Below, in pieces: positions 33,198-41,848 of a stretch of 46,589 nucleotides of DNA. The notes below the pieces were generated by a model, which saw only the letters and a program-made list of their open reading frames with translations, was not told the DNA's origin and searched no databases. The stretch is taken from assembly GCA_041675005.1 (NCBI GenBank), contig JBAYUQ010000024.1, positions 1 through 46,589 on the forward strand, read 5' to 3'. The translations under genes were made by a program, and so were the position numbers. Within the stretch, counting starts at the first letter, position 1, and each line of letters opens with the position of its first letter. This stretch comes from PGYR01 sp041675005 (GTDB lineage Bacteria > Bacteroidota > Ignavibacteria > Kapaibacteriales > UBA2268).

Positions 33198-33386
33198 ATT
33201 GTAGAGACGTAATGCTTACGTCTCTGAGTCCCCAAAACACCAGTCAATACGTCACTCTGAACGAAGCGTAGCGGAGTGAAGAGTCTAAGCAAATCTACAT
33301 TAACTCCTGGACTCTTCGCTCACTGCGTTCACTCTGAGTGACGTGGTTACAAGAGATTTGAGACGTAAACATTACGTCTCTACAAT
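33198..33386. mobile_element. MITE-like composite inverted-repeat element, 189 bp
   Basis: The two ends are 27-bp inverted repeats with one mismatch, starting ATTGTAGAGACGT and ending ACGTCTCTACAAT. Each end is itself a palindrome (33203-33225 and 33360-33380). Inside, GTCACTCTGAACG...AGAGTCT (33251 on) and GACTCTTCG...GAGTGAC (to 33342) form a second inverted pair. No coding frame. It resembles a non-autonomous insertion built from the two dispersed repeat families of this window. No clear target-site duplication is seen. Confidence 0.55.
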
Positions 33387-33429
33387 TCATGTAAAATAAA
33401 TAATCCATAATTCTGACAGTATTATTCAA

Positions 33430-34050
33430 TCACTTCCAGAAAGTAATCAATCTATTTTCAATAGTATGTTTCGCAAAACCGAACTCGGCAGCAATCCAAT
33501 CTATCGTTTCTCGAGTGTAAATAAATACGTGAGTGAAATCATTTTTGTAGTACCATTTTTCGAAGTCTATGGTTTCGTCATATAAATGCGTCATGCAGTA
33601 TAGTTTTCCATTTGGAAGCAATATATCTATTAACCTCTTAAACTCTTCGTAGGGGCTGTGCAAATGCTCTATAACCTCACATGCAAAGATGTAGTCATAT
33701 TGCTTTTGTAATAGTTCGGGAAAGTCATAATATACGGGGTCGTATAGTTCTATATTATACCCTTTTTCTTTTAGGAGCATAGCTATTACTGGACCTGGGC
33801 CAGCACCGAAATCTAGACCTAGTTCCGTGGACGTGTGGTATTCCAGAACAGCATTAGTGATTGGTGATACGAATTCTTGGTAACGGATATCTTGAATATC
33901 ATTATTGTGAGTGTCGTATCTCGCCTTCTCTTCTCCTAAAGTGGGTAACGACTCAATAGGTCTGAATATCCCCTTGCAGTTGGTACATTGGTAGTATTGC
34001 TCTTTGTAAAAGCTATTGGAAGTAGAGTCGCAGAGTAGGCATAAATGCAT
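33430..34050 (-). CDS. Class I SAM-dependent methyltransferase with N-terminal zinc ribbon
   Basis: 206 residues. Cys4, Cys7, Cys22 and Cys25 (CLLC ... CTNC) form a small zinc-ribbon-like knuckle. The SAM motif I is DFGAGPG at 80-86, followed by ELYDPVY as the acidic motif II region and FACEVIEHLHSP as the motif IV/post-motif of class I enzymes. Such proteins often modify small molecules, lipids or sugars; the substrate here cannot be told. It stands alone between two transcription units and follows the terminator at 34073-34092. Confidence 0.85.
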   Translation of the reverse strand: MHLCLLCDSTSNSFYKEQYYQCTNCKGIFRPIESLPTLGEEKARYDTHNNDIQDIRYQEFVSPITNAVLEYHTSTELGLDFGAGPGPVIAMLLKEKGYNIELYDPVYYDFPELLQKQYDYIFACEVIEHLHSPYEEFKRLIDILLPNGKLYCMTHLYDETIDFEKWYYKNDFTHVFIYTRETIDWIAAEFGFAKHTIENRLITFWK

Positions 34051-34072
34051 TGTAAATCAGTATTAATAAAAA

Positions 34073-34092
34073 AAGCTCCCCACGGGGAGCTT
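34073..34092 (-). terminator. Intrinsic terminator for the T9SS protein gene at 34120
   Basis: AAGCTCCCC-AC-GGGGAGCTT, a perfect 9-bp stem, followed on the minus strand by a T-run (TTTTTATT). It lies 28 bp after the stop codon of the 780-residue gene. Confidence 0.85.
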
Positions 34093-34119
34093 CAATTTAA
34101 TATATGCTATTCAATTAAA

Positions 34120-36462
34120 CTATTGCTTTACGAATTTTGCAAACTTTATATTATTCTCACTTTCTATCATTAGGAAATATGTACCCGATGATAAGTCCGA
34201 AACATTGATACTCGTTTGAGTATAATCTATATTTCTAATCGAATTTCCTGCCAAGTCAAGCACCCTTATATTAGTACTTGGAGTTACTTCCAGATTATCA
34301 AACTGCACATAGTCTGTAGTAGGATTAGGATAAACACCTACTGGCTCGTAACCCGCAAGTTCGAAAACGCCAGTAGCATTTTTATAAGTCAACCAATCCA
34401 TAATACTTTTGAAGATGTTGTTACGTTGAATTCCATCAGTAAAGTTATACATGTTCATACCCAACGCAAGTGATCTAGTTGAGCCGTTATCGTTGCGAAT
34501 AGAAACTGTGCTTTGATCAGAAATAGAGTGATGGAATACATTATGTGATTTGTTGTCGGCTGCAATCAGATTCTGTGTAGCGACTTTAGTTGTTCCTCCG
34601 TTTACTGTTGAAACGATACCCGAGATATCTGTATAACCATTAGATACATCGTCTCCATTAACTCCACTAATAGTAATAGTACCAATTCCACTCATGCCTT
34701 GGGTAATTTCTCCATTGTACATTGCACCGAATGGGGCTAGTGTAAACTGTGCCTCAAATCCAGCTTTATAATATGGACCATCACCTAATAAGAATAGACT
34801 CGTACCACCATCTCTCAAAGATTGAAAATTAGTATGTTCATGTGAGCTTAGTATTCCCAATGTACCCATATTCCAAATCAATGTTTTTATACCTTTCACT
34901 CTTGTCCCATAATGCTTATAGTTTATGGCGTCCATTTCAACATAATCTGCGTATCCATTAGTACTAAGCAATCCAGATAAGTCGGCATTACTACGGTTCT
35001 GCTCGGAATCATCATATACATAAACCAAAGGGATTTGATAAGAACTAGCTGTGAAACTTGTATTATAAAATGAATCTTCGTTCTCATTTTGCACTACCAT
35101 AATAGTTGATTCTACTTCAAATATACCATTACCAGAAGCAATATCAACTATTAGCTGTAAAGACTCTACTTCACCAGGTTGAACGGTTATTGGAACTATC
35201 GTTTCTGGTGTAGTTACGCTATAGTTGAATCCAAATTCTGCACTTTGAGCTTTTGTAGTATTTTTAATACTTGCTACCGAAATAGTAATCTCAGTATCAG
35301 TATTATTCTCTACCATAACTTCAACTATATTATCTTCATTTGGAATATAGTTCAGATGATTACTAGCAGTATAGATATTAACTCCACTCATCCCCTCTAA
35401 TTTTATGACTTTCTGACCGAGATAATCTACGTAGTAAATATCACCAATTGCATCGAATTTGATACCCATTATACTAAGTGCGTCTGTCTTTAATCGCTTT
35501 ATTTCTTCGAAAGTATTTATATCATATATTACGATTTCACTAGTCGCATTATCACTAACTATTAGATAATCATCATTCAAATCTAATCCACTAGGGCTAA
35601 CTAAACCAGTTGATACAACTGTCTCCCAAGTCGTGTTGTTTACTTCTACAAACGTAGCAAGTTGTTCACCATAGTTTGCTGTTGAGGATAAATCTTTACC
35701 AATAGTACCAGAAGTTATATCCATTCTGTTTATACTTTTTGTACCAGGATTAACGTAGTATAACCAATTGCCTTTTAGTTCCATGTGAGCTGGAGCATTT
35801 GGGTTCATAGTAAATGGTACATCGACATGTCTGTAAACTTCGCCGTTTTCGTGCTCGTGTCCACCAGGTGCGTGTGCTTCGTTGAATTTGTATTTTGTAA
35901 TATTCCCCATATTACCATCATTCACCCAATAAGTATTATCTACTTCGTGTGCGATACCACTTGAGTATGGTGTTTGATGAATCATATCATAATGGCTACC
36001 ATTGACTTGATTACTTGCAGGATTACCAACTATGGCATAAATATCTAAATCGGAAGGCCACATAGTAGGCCCGCAGAATGCTCCGTTTAGTTCTTGTCTA
36101 TTAGCGTTGAAGTGGTCTTGAGCAGTTGCCCATGTAGTATCCCCAAAGGCAAGGGCAGCAGGGTTCACCATAAAGTGCCAAGCATTACCATCTTTTCTAT
36201 AATCAAAAGATTGAACGGTCGTACCAGGGTTAGTTATCATAAGAGTTGTTCCGCCTAACTCACCTGCAGTTACCCCTTTATTAAGAATCCAAAGCTGATT
36301 TTGATCCGCTTTATTGAAATCCAAATCTGATGGATATTGCACTTGATTACCAGATGTAGCAATTATTTTCTTATTTATTTTACCTTCTATTAGTCCTTTG
36401 GTGTCAGCCAGTAAGTGCGTTGCACTTAGCATCATTACGACAATTAGTAGTTTTCTAATCAT
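34120..36462 (-). CDS. Large secreted protein with T9SS sorting domain
   Basis: 780 residues. A signal peptide occupies about residues 1-19 (IVVMMLSATHLLADT). The first 380 residues carry NHL/YVTN-like repeats (LELKGNWLYYVNPGTKSINR, ASGLDLNDDYLIVSD-like segments, IMGIKFDAIGDIYYVDYLGQ) that suggest a beta-propeller. Then comes an Ig-like stretch (about 385-470) and a ThuA/GATase-like alpha/beta segment with SLFLLGDGPYYKAGFEA. The end, VGVYPNPTTDYVQFDNLEV through TYFLMIES to KFVKQ, is a T9SS type A sorting domain. Also contains a GHEHENGEVYRH-type His patch near residue 195. Exported and cell-surface or free; function not known. Confidence 0.8.
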   Translation of the reverse strand: MIRKLLIVVMMLSATHLLADTKGLIEGKINKKIIATSGNQVQYPSDLDFNKADQNQLWILNKGVTAGELGGTTLMITNPGTTVQSFDYRKDGNAWHFMVNPAALAFGDTTWATAQDHFNANRQELNGAFCGPTMWPSDLDIYAIVGNPASNQVNGSHYDMIHQTPYSSGIAHEVDNTYWVNDGNMGNITKYKFNEAHAPGGHEHENGEVYRHVDVPFTMNPNAPAHMELKGNWLYYVNPGTKSINRMDITSGTIGKDLSSTANYGEQLATFVEVNNTTWETVVSTGLVSPSGLDLNDDYLIVSDNATSEIVIYDINTFEEIKRLKTDALSIMGIKFDAIGDIYYVDYLGQKVIKLEGMSGVNIYTASNHLNYIPNEDNIVEVMVENNTDTEITISVASIKNTTKAQSAEFGFNYSVTTPETIVPITVQPGEVESLQLIVDIASGNGIFEVESTIMVVQNENEDSFYNTSFTASSYQIPLVYVYDDSEQNRSNADLSGLLSTNGYADYVEMDAINYKHYGTRVKGIKTLIWNMGTLGILSSHEHTNFQSLRDGGTSLFLLGDGPYYKAGFEAQFTLAPFGAMYNGEITQGMSGIGTITISGVNGDDVSNGYTDISGIVSTVNGGTTKVATQNLIAADNKSHNVFHHSISDQSTVSIRNDNGSTRSLALGMNMYNFTDGIQRNNIFKSIMDWLTYKNATGVFELAGYEPVGVYPNPTTDYVQFDNLEVTPSTNIRVLDLAGNSIRNIDYTQTSINVSDLSSGTYFLMIESENNIKFAKFVKQ

Positions 36463-36578
36463 TTTTTTTAAATCTCTATCATTAATAAATATTATCCTCA
36501 GATGCTTTCAAACGCTTTAAAGTTACACTTATTTCTGATATTTATTTAATATATTTGAGTTATGTCTGCTAGGGGGCA

Positions 36579-36609
36579 TTGCAATAAATTAGCATATTGT
36601 GTAACTTTG
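36579..36609 (+). promoter_or_regulatory. Bacteroidota-type promoter for the T9SS paralogue pair
   Basis: TTG at 36579-36581, a 20-nt spacer, then TAACTTTG at 36602-36609, a full match to TAnnTTTG. It would give a leader of about 60 nt before the ATG at 36678. The gap 36463-36677 holds nothing else recognisable. Confidence 0.7.
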
Positions 36610-36677
36610 TTTACAATTGACGTGTTAAGACATCTAGATATAGTTATTACATTCAACAAAAATATGAGGAAAATCAA

Positions 36678-38819
36678 ATGAAAACAATATCTACTCTTTT
36701 TTTAGCAATGCTTTTCGTTGTTAGTTCAACACTTTTGTATGGTCAGAATGATAATGCTAGGGAGGGATTTACAGTTTTTTCGAGCAACGATTCCAATGCA
36801 GTAATTGTTACTAGTTTCTATTACGACCATCTACCTTGGGCAACCAACCTGAATATAGCCGAAGGAACTTCCGAGACTTTCCAACTAGAAATAATGAATA
36901 GTTCGGATCTAATGGACATACAGATGAACTCCATCTCTCGATTAACTTACTATTTTACAAACAACAAAGTCATTATTTATGAGTTTGGTGCTACTAAATC
37001 CACAAGATTTATAACTCTAGATGATGGAGGGGATAATTTTGGAGTTTCAAGTGATGGTTCAAAAATTTACTCTTATAGTAACTCGCAAGAATATGTTTCC
37101 ATCTTCGATGCTATGACAGGTGAAAGATTGGATAGGTTTTTTGTAAACTCATTCAAAGGGGCTCAACCAGTGGCCTTTTTCAATTCTGCCAAAGATGAAT
37201 TTTACTTACAGAATGGCACCTCCCTATACGTATGGTCTATTGCTAACAAAGTTCAAGACAGGGAAATCACAATACTCAATCCAAGTGCAAATTTTAAATT
37301 TATCGACGATGGCAATACATTAGCTTACACGACTGGTGGCGAAGTAGTAATAGCCAAAAGCTCCGACGGAGAAGTTACTTATAGAAAAGATTTCGGTTAT
37401 AAAGGAGTAGATAATATTGAGTTCTCAGCTAATATGAATTATCTAGTAGTAAATAATTCTCATGCTTTTTCAGTTTTTGATATGGTAAATAAGAAAATCG
37501 TAAAAGACAATAATGCCCCCGATAATAATGACAAAAATATACCTACGTATATGTATGTAAACAATGACAATAGCAGAGCTGTAGCTATGGATATTATTGA
37601 TATATATTGTGGTAGAAATTTTGAAGATGCAGTTACAGATTATATTTACTCTATTTATAAAACAGAAAATCTTGAAAAACTTGCTTCAGCACCTTATGGA
37701 TACATACCTAGACCCGAGAATGCAATAGTTAGTAAGGACAATAAACTATTAGTAGTGTCTGGAAGTGACATAGGGGCAACCATTACTAATGCCCTTGTAG
37801 ATAACCAAGAGAACTTTATAAAATATGTAAATGTAGATGCTTATCCTGTAACTTTCCTCGAAGATAACAACAGAATTGCATTTGTGGAAGAAGGAAAATT
37901 CAAAGTCTATAATACCGAATCGGAAGAATTCGAACGAGAATTCGAGACCGGAATTGAAAACTATAATGAGGTTTACTTCTTCTCAAATGGTGATGGAAGA
38001 ATAGTAATAACTGATGATTCGGAAATCAAAGTTTACGATTATACTACTTTCGAGTTAGTTTATACTTTCAACTATAGCGAACTAGGACTAGAGCCAACGG
38101 ATATTTCGTTCGACAATAATTCGACTATCAGTGTTTATTCACTAAAAAGATTACACAAATTCAACGCATATACAGGTGAAAAAAGCGATACTCCAATCAC
38201 GAATATGGACCCAACGAATAAGCTCGTTGATGTAAGTATTAATGGTAGATTTCTACTATTCCGCACTACTGATAATGAGTTCATAGTATATGATAATACG
38301 CTCAAATCGGAAGTTTACAAAGAAAAACCTAGCTTTGTTGATAATGGAATGGTTTACCTTAGTGCTGGATTTTTCGGTAATCAGGAGATAATGTGGGTTA
38401 GATATGAATCAAATCCTGTTGATAGACTACTACTAGTTTCTAAATATGATTTCGTAACGAAAAAAATAGAAAAAATGTCAGGGGATAGAGAGCCAATTAT
38501 CAGTAATGACGGGTCGCTTTTTTATTCTCACTATTGCCCTGTAGAATACGAAATCGGGGCTATCCGAGACCCACAAACATCTGTCGAATCAACAACATCA
38601 ACTATAACTGGCGGCATTTACCCCAACCCAGCATCGGACTTTATAAAGCTAGATTTGAATACAAAATCTATAAACTCTGAGATTCAGATATTCGATGCTT
38701 ATGGAAAGCAGGTGATGAGCATTATATATATAGGCGAAAACATAGATATAAGTGGGCTGACAGCTGGGGTTTACTTTGTGAAAGTGGGCGATAAGTCATG
38801 GAAGTTTATTAAATTGTAG
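36678..38819 (+). CDS. Secreted WD40/propeller-like protein with T9SS sorting domain, first of a tandem pair
   Basis: 713 residues. The signal peptide ends at LLYGQ (about residue 23). The body has repeated propeller-like strands (TFLEDNNRIAFVEEGKFKVY, FFSNGDGRIVITDDSEIKVY), each like a WD40/YncE blade with a terminal VYD or VFD. The ending, GGIYPNPASDFIKLDLN through AYGKQV to AGVYFVKVG, is a T9SS type A sorting domain. The downstream gene (38857) is a paralogue with the same architecture and 37 bp spacing, so the two are probably cotranscribed from the promoter at 36579. Confidence 0.82.
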   Translation: MKTISTLFLAMLFVVSSTLLYGQNDNAREGFTVFSSNDSNAVIVTSFYYDHLPWATNLNIAEGTSETFQLEIMNSSDLMDIQMNSISRLTYYFTNNKVIIYEFGATKSTRFITLDDGGDNFGVSSDGSKIYSYSNSQEYVSIFDAMTGERLDRFFVNSFKGAQPVAFFNSAKDEFYLQNGTSLYVWSIANKVQDREITILNPSANFKFIDDGNTLAYTTGGEVVIAKSSDGEVTYRKDFGYKGVDNIEFSANMNYLVVNNSHAFSVFDMVNKKIVKDNNAPDNNDKNIPTYMYVNNDNSRAVAMDIIDIYCGRNFEDAVTDYIYSIYKTENLEKLASAPYGYIPRPENAIVSKDNKLLVVSGSDIGATITNALVDNQENFIKYVNVDAYPVTFLEDNNRIAFVEEGKFKVYNTESEEFEREFETGIENYNEVYFFSNGDGRIVITDDSEIKVYDYTTFELVYTFNYSELGLEPTDISFDNNSTISVYSLKRLHKFNAYTGEKSDTPITNMDPTNKLVDVSINGRFLLFRTTDNEFIVYDNTLKSEVYKEKPSFVDNGMVYLSAGFFGNQEIMWVRYESNPVDRLLLVSKYDFVTKKIEKMSGDREPIISNDGSLFYSHYCPVEYEIGAIRDPQTSVESTTSTITGGIYPNPASDFIKLDLNTKSINSEIQIFDAYGKQVMSIIYIGENIDISGLTAGVYFVKVGDKSWKFIKL

Positions 38820-38856
38820 AGTATCTTAGCAAAAGAATGAAACATAGAGGACAATT

Positions 38857-41097
38857 ATGAGACTAATTATTACATATCTACTTGTTGCCATAATAGTAAC
38901 GAGTTCTTTAGTAGCACAGGAGTCTATGCCTTATTTCAGTACAGAGTTTGTTTCTAACCCTCAAGATGACAACAACATAGTTGTATCAGGTTGGAAAGGG
39001 AACGGTGGTGGATATAAAGCTATTGTTTTTGATATTGAGAAAGACAGCTATAAGATTTTTGATATAGACTTACCTTGGGGTACTGATATAAAGAGCGTAG
39101 AGATAAATGCTAAATCAAATAGAATTGCTTATTACAAATCAGAAAATTACAGACCAGAGTATATCACAATCTACAATTATCTGACTTTTGAAAAAATACA
39201 AGAGTTTAAGTTAGATAGTAATATTAAAAAGAGTAGTTTTTCTAAAGATGGAAGTAAGTATTTTTTCTATAATTCCACAGAAAATCAAATTCAAGTTTAT
39301 AACATTGATGATGGGCTACTGATTGCTAGCCATGACTTAGACCCTGTAAATGATGGTTATACTTTTACAGCTTTCAACTCATTTGCAGACGAGATTGCTT
39401 TCAGACGTGACAGTACTCTTATGTTCTGGTTTATCGATAATCAAGAAATAATAAATACCATCCCTTTCAAAGAAGAATATACATTCTTCTCTTTTGAAGA
39501 TAAGGGTAAAATGTTTAGCTTCTATTATGATATGGAAAAAGAGGGTAAATTTAAAAGAGTAAATGTTATCGGTGTTGCTAACACAGCTGATGGAAGTATA
39601 AAATATACAAGAGATATAGAATATAGTGAACCTAATAATTTCGAATTCACTTCGGATATGAAGTACTTGTTAATTAATAGCCAAACTTCTCAAAAGATAT
39701 ATGATATAGTGGCTGATACCTTAGTCAATAATAGATTTAGTGTAAGTGCACATTATAACCTTATTAGACATATTTATATATCACCTAACTTAGAGTATTC
39801 ATTAATAATTGAGTATAGTACTCAAGATTGTACCGAAGGAGGTAATAGTGGAATAACGGAAAGATTCTCAACATATAACTTTAAAGAAAAAACTCAAATA
39901 AGACCTCTTATCAATACATTTGTTGATATTCCTCTTAAAGCAGCTATAAGTGATAATAATAAGTATGCTGTAATTAATTCAGGCCGTTATAGAGATGAAA
40001 ATGTATTAGTCACTATTGATGAAAAATTTGTAAAATATCTTAAAGTAAATGATGCAGAGCCAGCTTTATTCATAGATCAAGCAAAATATATAGGTTTTAT
40101 GTATGGTCAAACAATGAAGTTTTATAATGTTGAAACAGACATGTTTGAAAAAGAACTTCATACTGGTTTAGGTTCAAGTACTAGGTATAGTAATACTGAG
40201 TATTACTATACTAATATAGATGGTGGTCGAATAATAGTAATGAATGAGGATACTATTAATATATTCAATTACTCAGATTTTAGTTTGAATAAAACAATAA
40301 TATTAAGTGAGTCTGGGATTGGAAAAAATAATAAATTCGATGGAAAAGAAACCTTAGTTGGCTATGACGGTGTTAAAATTATTAAATACGATATATTTGA
40401 CGAGTCAATTACATCTGATATGATAGAGCATATACCTGATGATTTTATATTTAAAGCAGTATCTCCAAATGGAAGATACGTGTTATACGGCAAATATGTA
40501 CGAAATAAAAATACTAATTATGAAGTTGGTATTTACGATATGCAAACAGACAATTTTAGATTAAAGGATTTGGCTAGTGATTCACTTAATGCTGGATCTG
40601 AATTTTTCGATTTCGGTCTAATTGGTAACCTACCTATAGTCTGGTATTATTATGATAATAAAGTATTAATAGGGTTGTTCGGCTATATAGCTTTTTCATC
40701 TTATAATTTTGATAAAGATACTATTTCTGAATATTTTTATTCGGAAACACAAAATGATCATGATATACATAGATCTTACTTAAGTAATGACAATAGCTAT
40801 TTTATTAGACTCAATTGTCCCTGGTCATATAGCATTACTCAACTAGTTGACCCACAATCCTCTGTAGAAACAGTTACTACCATAACCGGCTCAGTTTACC
40901 CCAACCCCGCGTCCGATTTCATAAAGCTAGAATTGAATGCATCAACTTTAAACTCTCAGATTCAAATATTCGATGCTTATGGAAAGCAAGTGGTGAGTGT
41001 TCTCTACAGTGGCGAAGACATTGATATAAGCAAGCTAACAGCTGGGGTTTACTTTGTGAAAACCCCGAGCCATAGCTACAAGTTTATAAAGCTGTAA
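38857..41097 (+). CDS. Secreted WD40/propeller-like protein with T9SS sorting domain, second of a tandem pair
   Basis: 746 residues. The signal peptide ends at SSLVAQ (about 21). The body aligns by eye with the upstream paralogue (FYNVETDMFEKELHTG against VYNTESEEFEREFETG; GGRIIVMNEDTINIFNYSDF against GRIVITDDSEIKVYDYTTF) but is much diverged. By contrast the C-terminal sorting domain is nearly the same, including identical DNA runs of over 20 bp. AGAGGACA 8 bp before the ATG is one of the few good Shine-Dalgarno-like sites here. The gene ends 15 bp before the convergent TetR gene. Confidence 0.82.
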   Translation: MRLIITYLLVAIIVTSSLVAQESMPYFSTEFVSNPQDDNNIVVSGWKGNGGGYKAIVFDIEKDSYKIFDIDLPWGTDIKSVEINAKSNRIAYYKSENYRPEYITIYNYLTFEKIQEFKLDSNIKKSSFSKDGSKYFFYNSTENQIQVYNIDDGLLIASHDLDPVNDGYTFTAFNSFADEIAFRRDSTLMFWFIDNQEIINTIPFKEEYTFFSFEDKGKMFSFYYDMEKEGKFKRVNVIGVANTADGSIKYTRDIEYSEPNNFEFTSDMKYLLINSQTSQKIYDIVADTLVNNRFSVSAHYNLIRHIYISPNLEYSLIIEYSTQDCTEGGNSGITERFSTYNFKEKTQIRPLINTFVDIPLKAAISDNNKYAVINSGRYRDENVLVTIDEKFVKYLKVNDAEPALFIDQAKYIGFMYGQTMKFYNVETDMFEKELHTGLGSSTRYSNTEYYYTNIDGGRIIVMNEDTINIFNYSDFSLNKTIILSESGIGKNNKFDGKETLVGYDGVKIIKYDIFDESITSDMIEHIPDDFIFKAVSPNGRYVLYGKYVRNKNTNYEVGIYDMQTDNFRLKDLASDSLNAGSEFFDFGLIGNLPIVWYYYDNKVLIGLFGYIAFSSYNFDKDTISEYFYSETQNDHDIHRSYLSNDNSYFIRLNCPWSYSITQLVDPQSSVETVTTITGSVYPNPASDFIKLELNASTLNSQIQIFDAYGKQVVSVLYSGEDIDISKLTAGVYFVKTPSHSYKFIKL

Positions 41098-41103
41098 ATA
41101 TAT

Positions 41104-41117
41104 TGAACACTGTTAAT
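41104..41117. repeat. 14-bp direct repeat at the 3' end of tetR (copy of promoter sequence)
   Basis: TGAACACTGTTAAT, identical to 41739-41752 in the promoter of the same gene; it covers the stop codon (41113-41115). It may be a second operator or the trace of a small duplication. Confidence 0.6.
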
Positions 41118-41700
41118 CTAGTATTCTATCTAGCTGCCGATTGATACTAACAACGAAGTCATAATATGACTTAGGATGTTGTCTATTCATATACAACAAC
41201 AATATTCCTATTATCGAATTACGGATATTACTCATTATCTCAATTGCCTCACCCGGTCTGAATGTACCTTGAGCGATGCAGTATTGTAACTCTTCTTCGC
41301 ATAGTTCATCTATGAACTTGACTACTATATCCGATGCTGAGAGCGAAGTACCATCTGTCGCTATTTTCTCTACATAAAATAAGTCGAATATACCGGGGTA
41401 TTGCACCATATACTCTACGTAGGATTTCACTATCTTCTTTATCTTTGGAACACCGCGTTCTTCACTCTCAGTTCTACTGACTACGTATTCTCGGCACTCT
41501 TGCGAGAAATCCTGTACGCAATAGAATATTAGTTCCTTCACATCTTTGAAGTAATTATAGAGCGTAGCGAATGAGTAGCCAGCTTTCTCGGCGATAGATC
41601 TGACACTTAGTGCTTTTATACCTTCGCCTGTTATTATTTCCTTCGTAGCTTGTATGAAGTAATTCTTCATTCTTTCTTCTTGTATTTCTTTTCTATTCAT
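41113..41700 (-). CDS. TetR/AcrR-family transcriptional regulator
   Basis: 195 residues from the ATG at 41700. I reject the longer frame starting at 41760, because a perfect promoter (TTTG, 20 nt, TAAATTTG at 41730-41761) lies inside that extension and the extra residues have no TetR homology. The HTH is at about 24-50 (IKALSVRSIAEKAGYSFATL, then YNYFKDVKELI). The second half is a helical ligand domain. Convergent with the T9SS pair and divergent from the PqiA-like gene at 41849, which is a likely target along with itself. The 14-mer TGAACACTGTTAAT occurs both in its promoter spacer and over its stop codon. Confidence 0.88.
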   Translation of the reverse strand: MNRKEIQEERMKNYFIQATKEIITGEGIKALSVRSIAEKAGYSFATLYNYFKDVKELIFYCVQDFSQECREYVVSRTESEERGVPKIKKIVKSYVEYMVQYPGIFDLFYVEKIATDGTSLSASDIVVKFIDELCEEELQYCIAQGTFRPGEAIEIMSNIRNSIIGILLLYMNRQHPKSYYDFVVSINRQLDRILD

Positions 41701-41729
41701 CTTATTCACTTTTGTTGAAATTAACAATG

Positions 41730-41761
41730 CAAATTTACTGAACACTGTTAATTCTTCCAAA
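41730..41761 (-). promoter_or_regulatory. Promoter and likely operator of the TetR gene
   Basis: On the minus strand TTTG (41758-41761), a 20-nt spacer, then TAAATTTG (41730-41737). The spacer carries the 14-mer TGAACACTGTTAAT (plus strand 41739-41752), whose TGTTAA is repeated inverted as TTAACA at 41721-41726, a possible TetR binding site that would block RNA polymerase. Confidence 0.7.
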
Positions 41762-41848
41762 TTATTTTGTTCATATTTAGTTATTTCTTTCGAATATATG
41801 AGTATTTGTGTAGTTTAGTACTAAAATTGACAACAAGGATATACGAGT

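Noticed and set aside
10469..33380. CRISPR-like reading of the palindromic repeats
   Set aside because: Copies are far apart, with no regular spacing and no cas genes.
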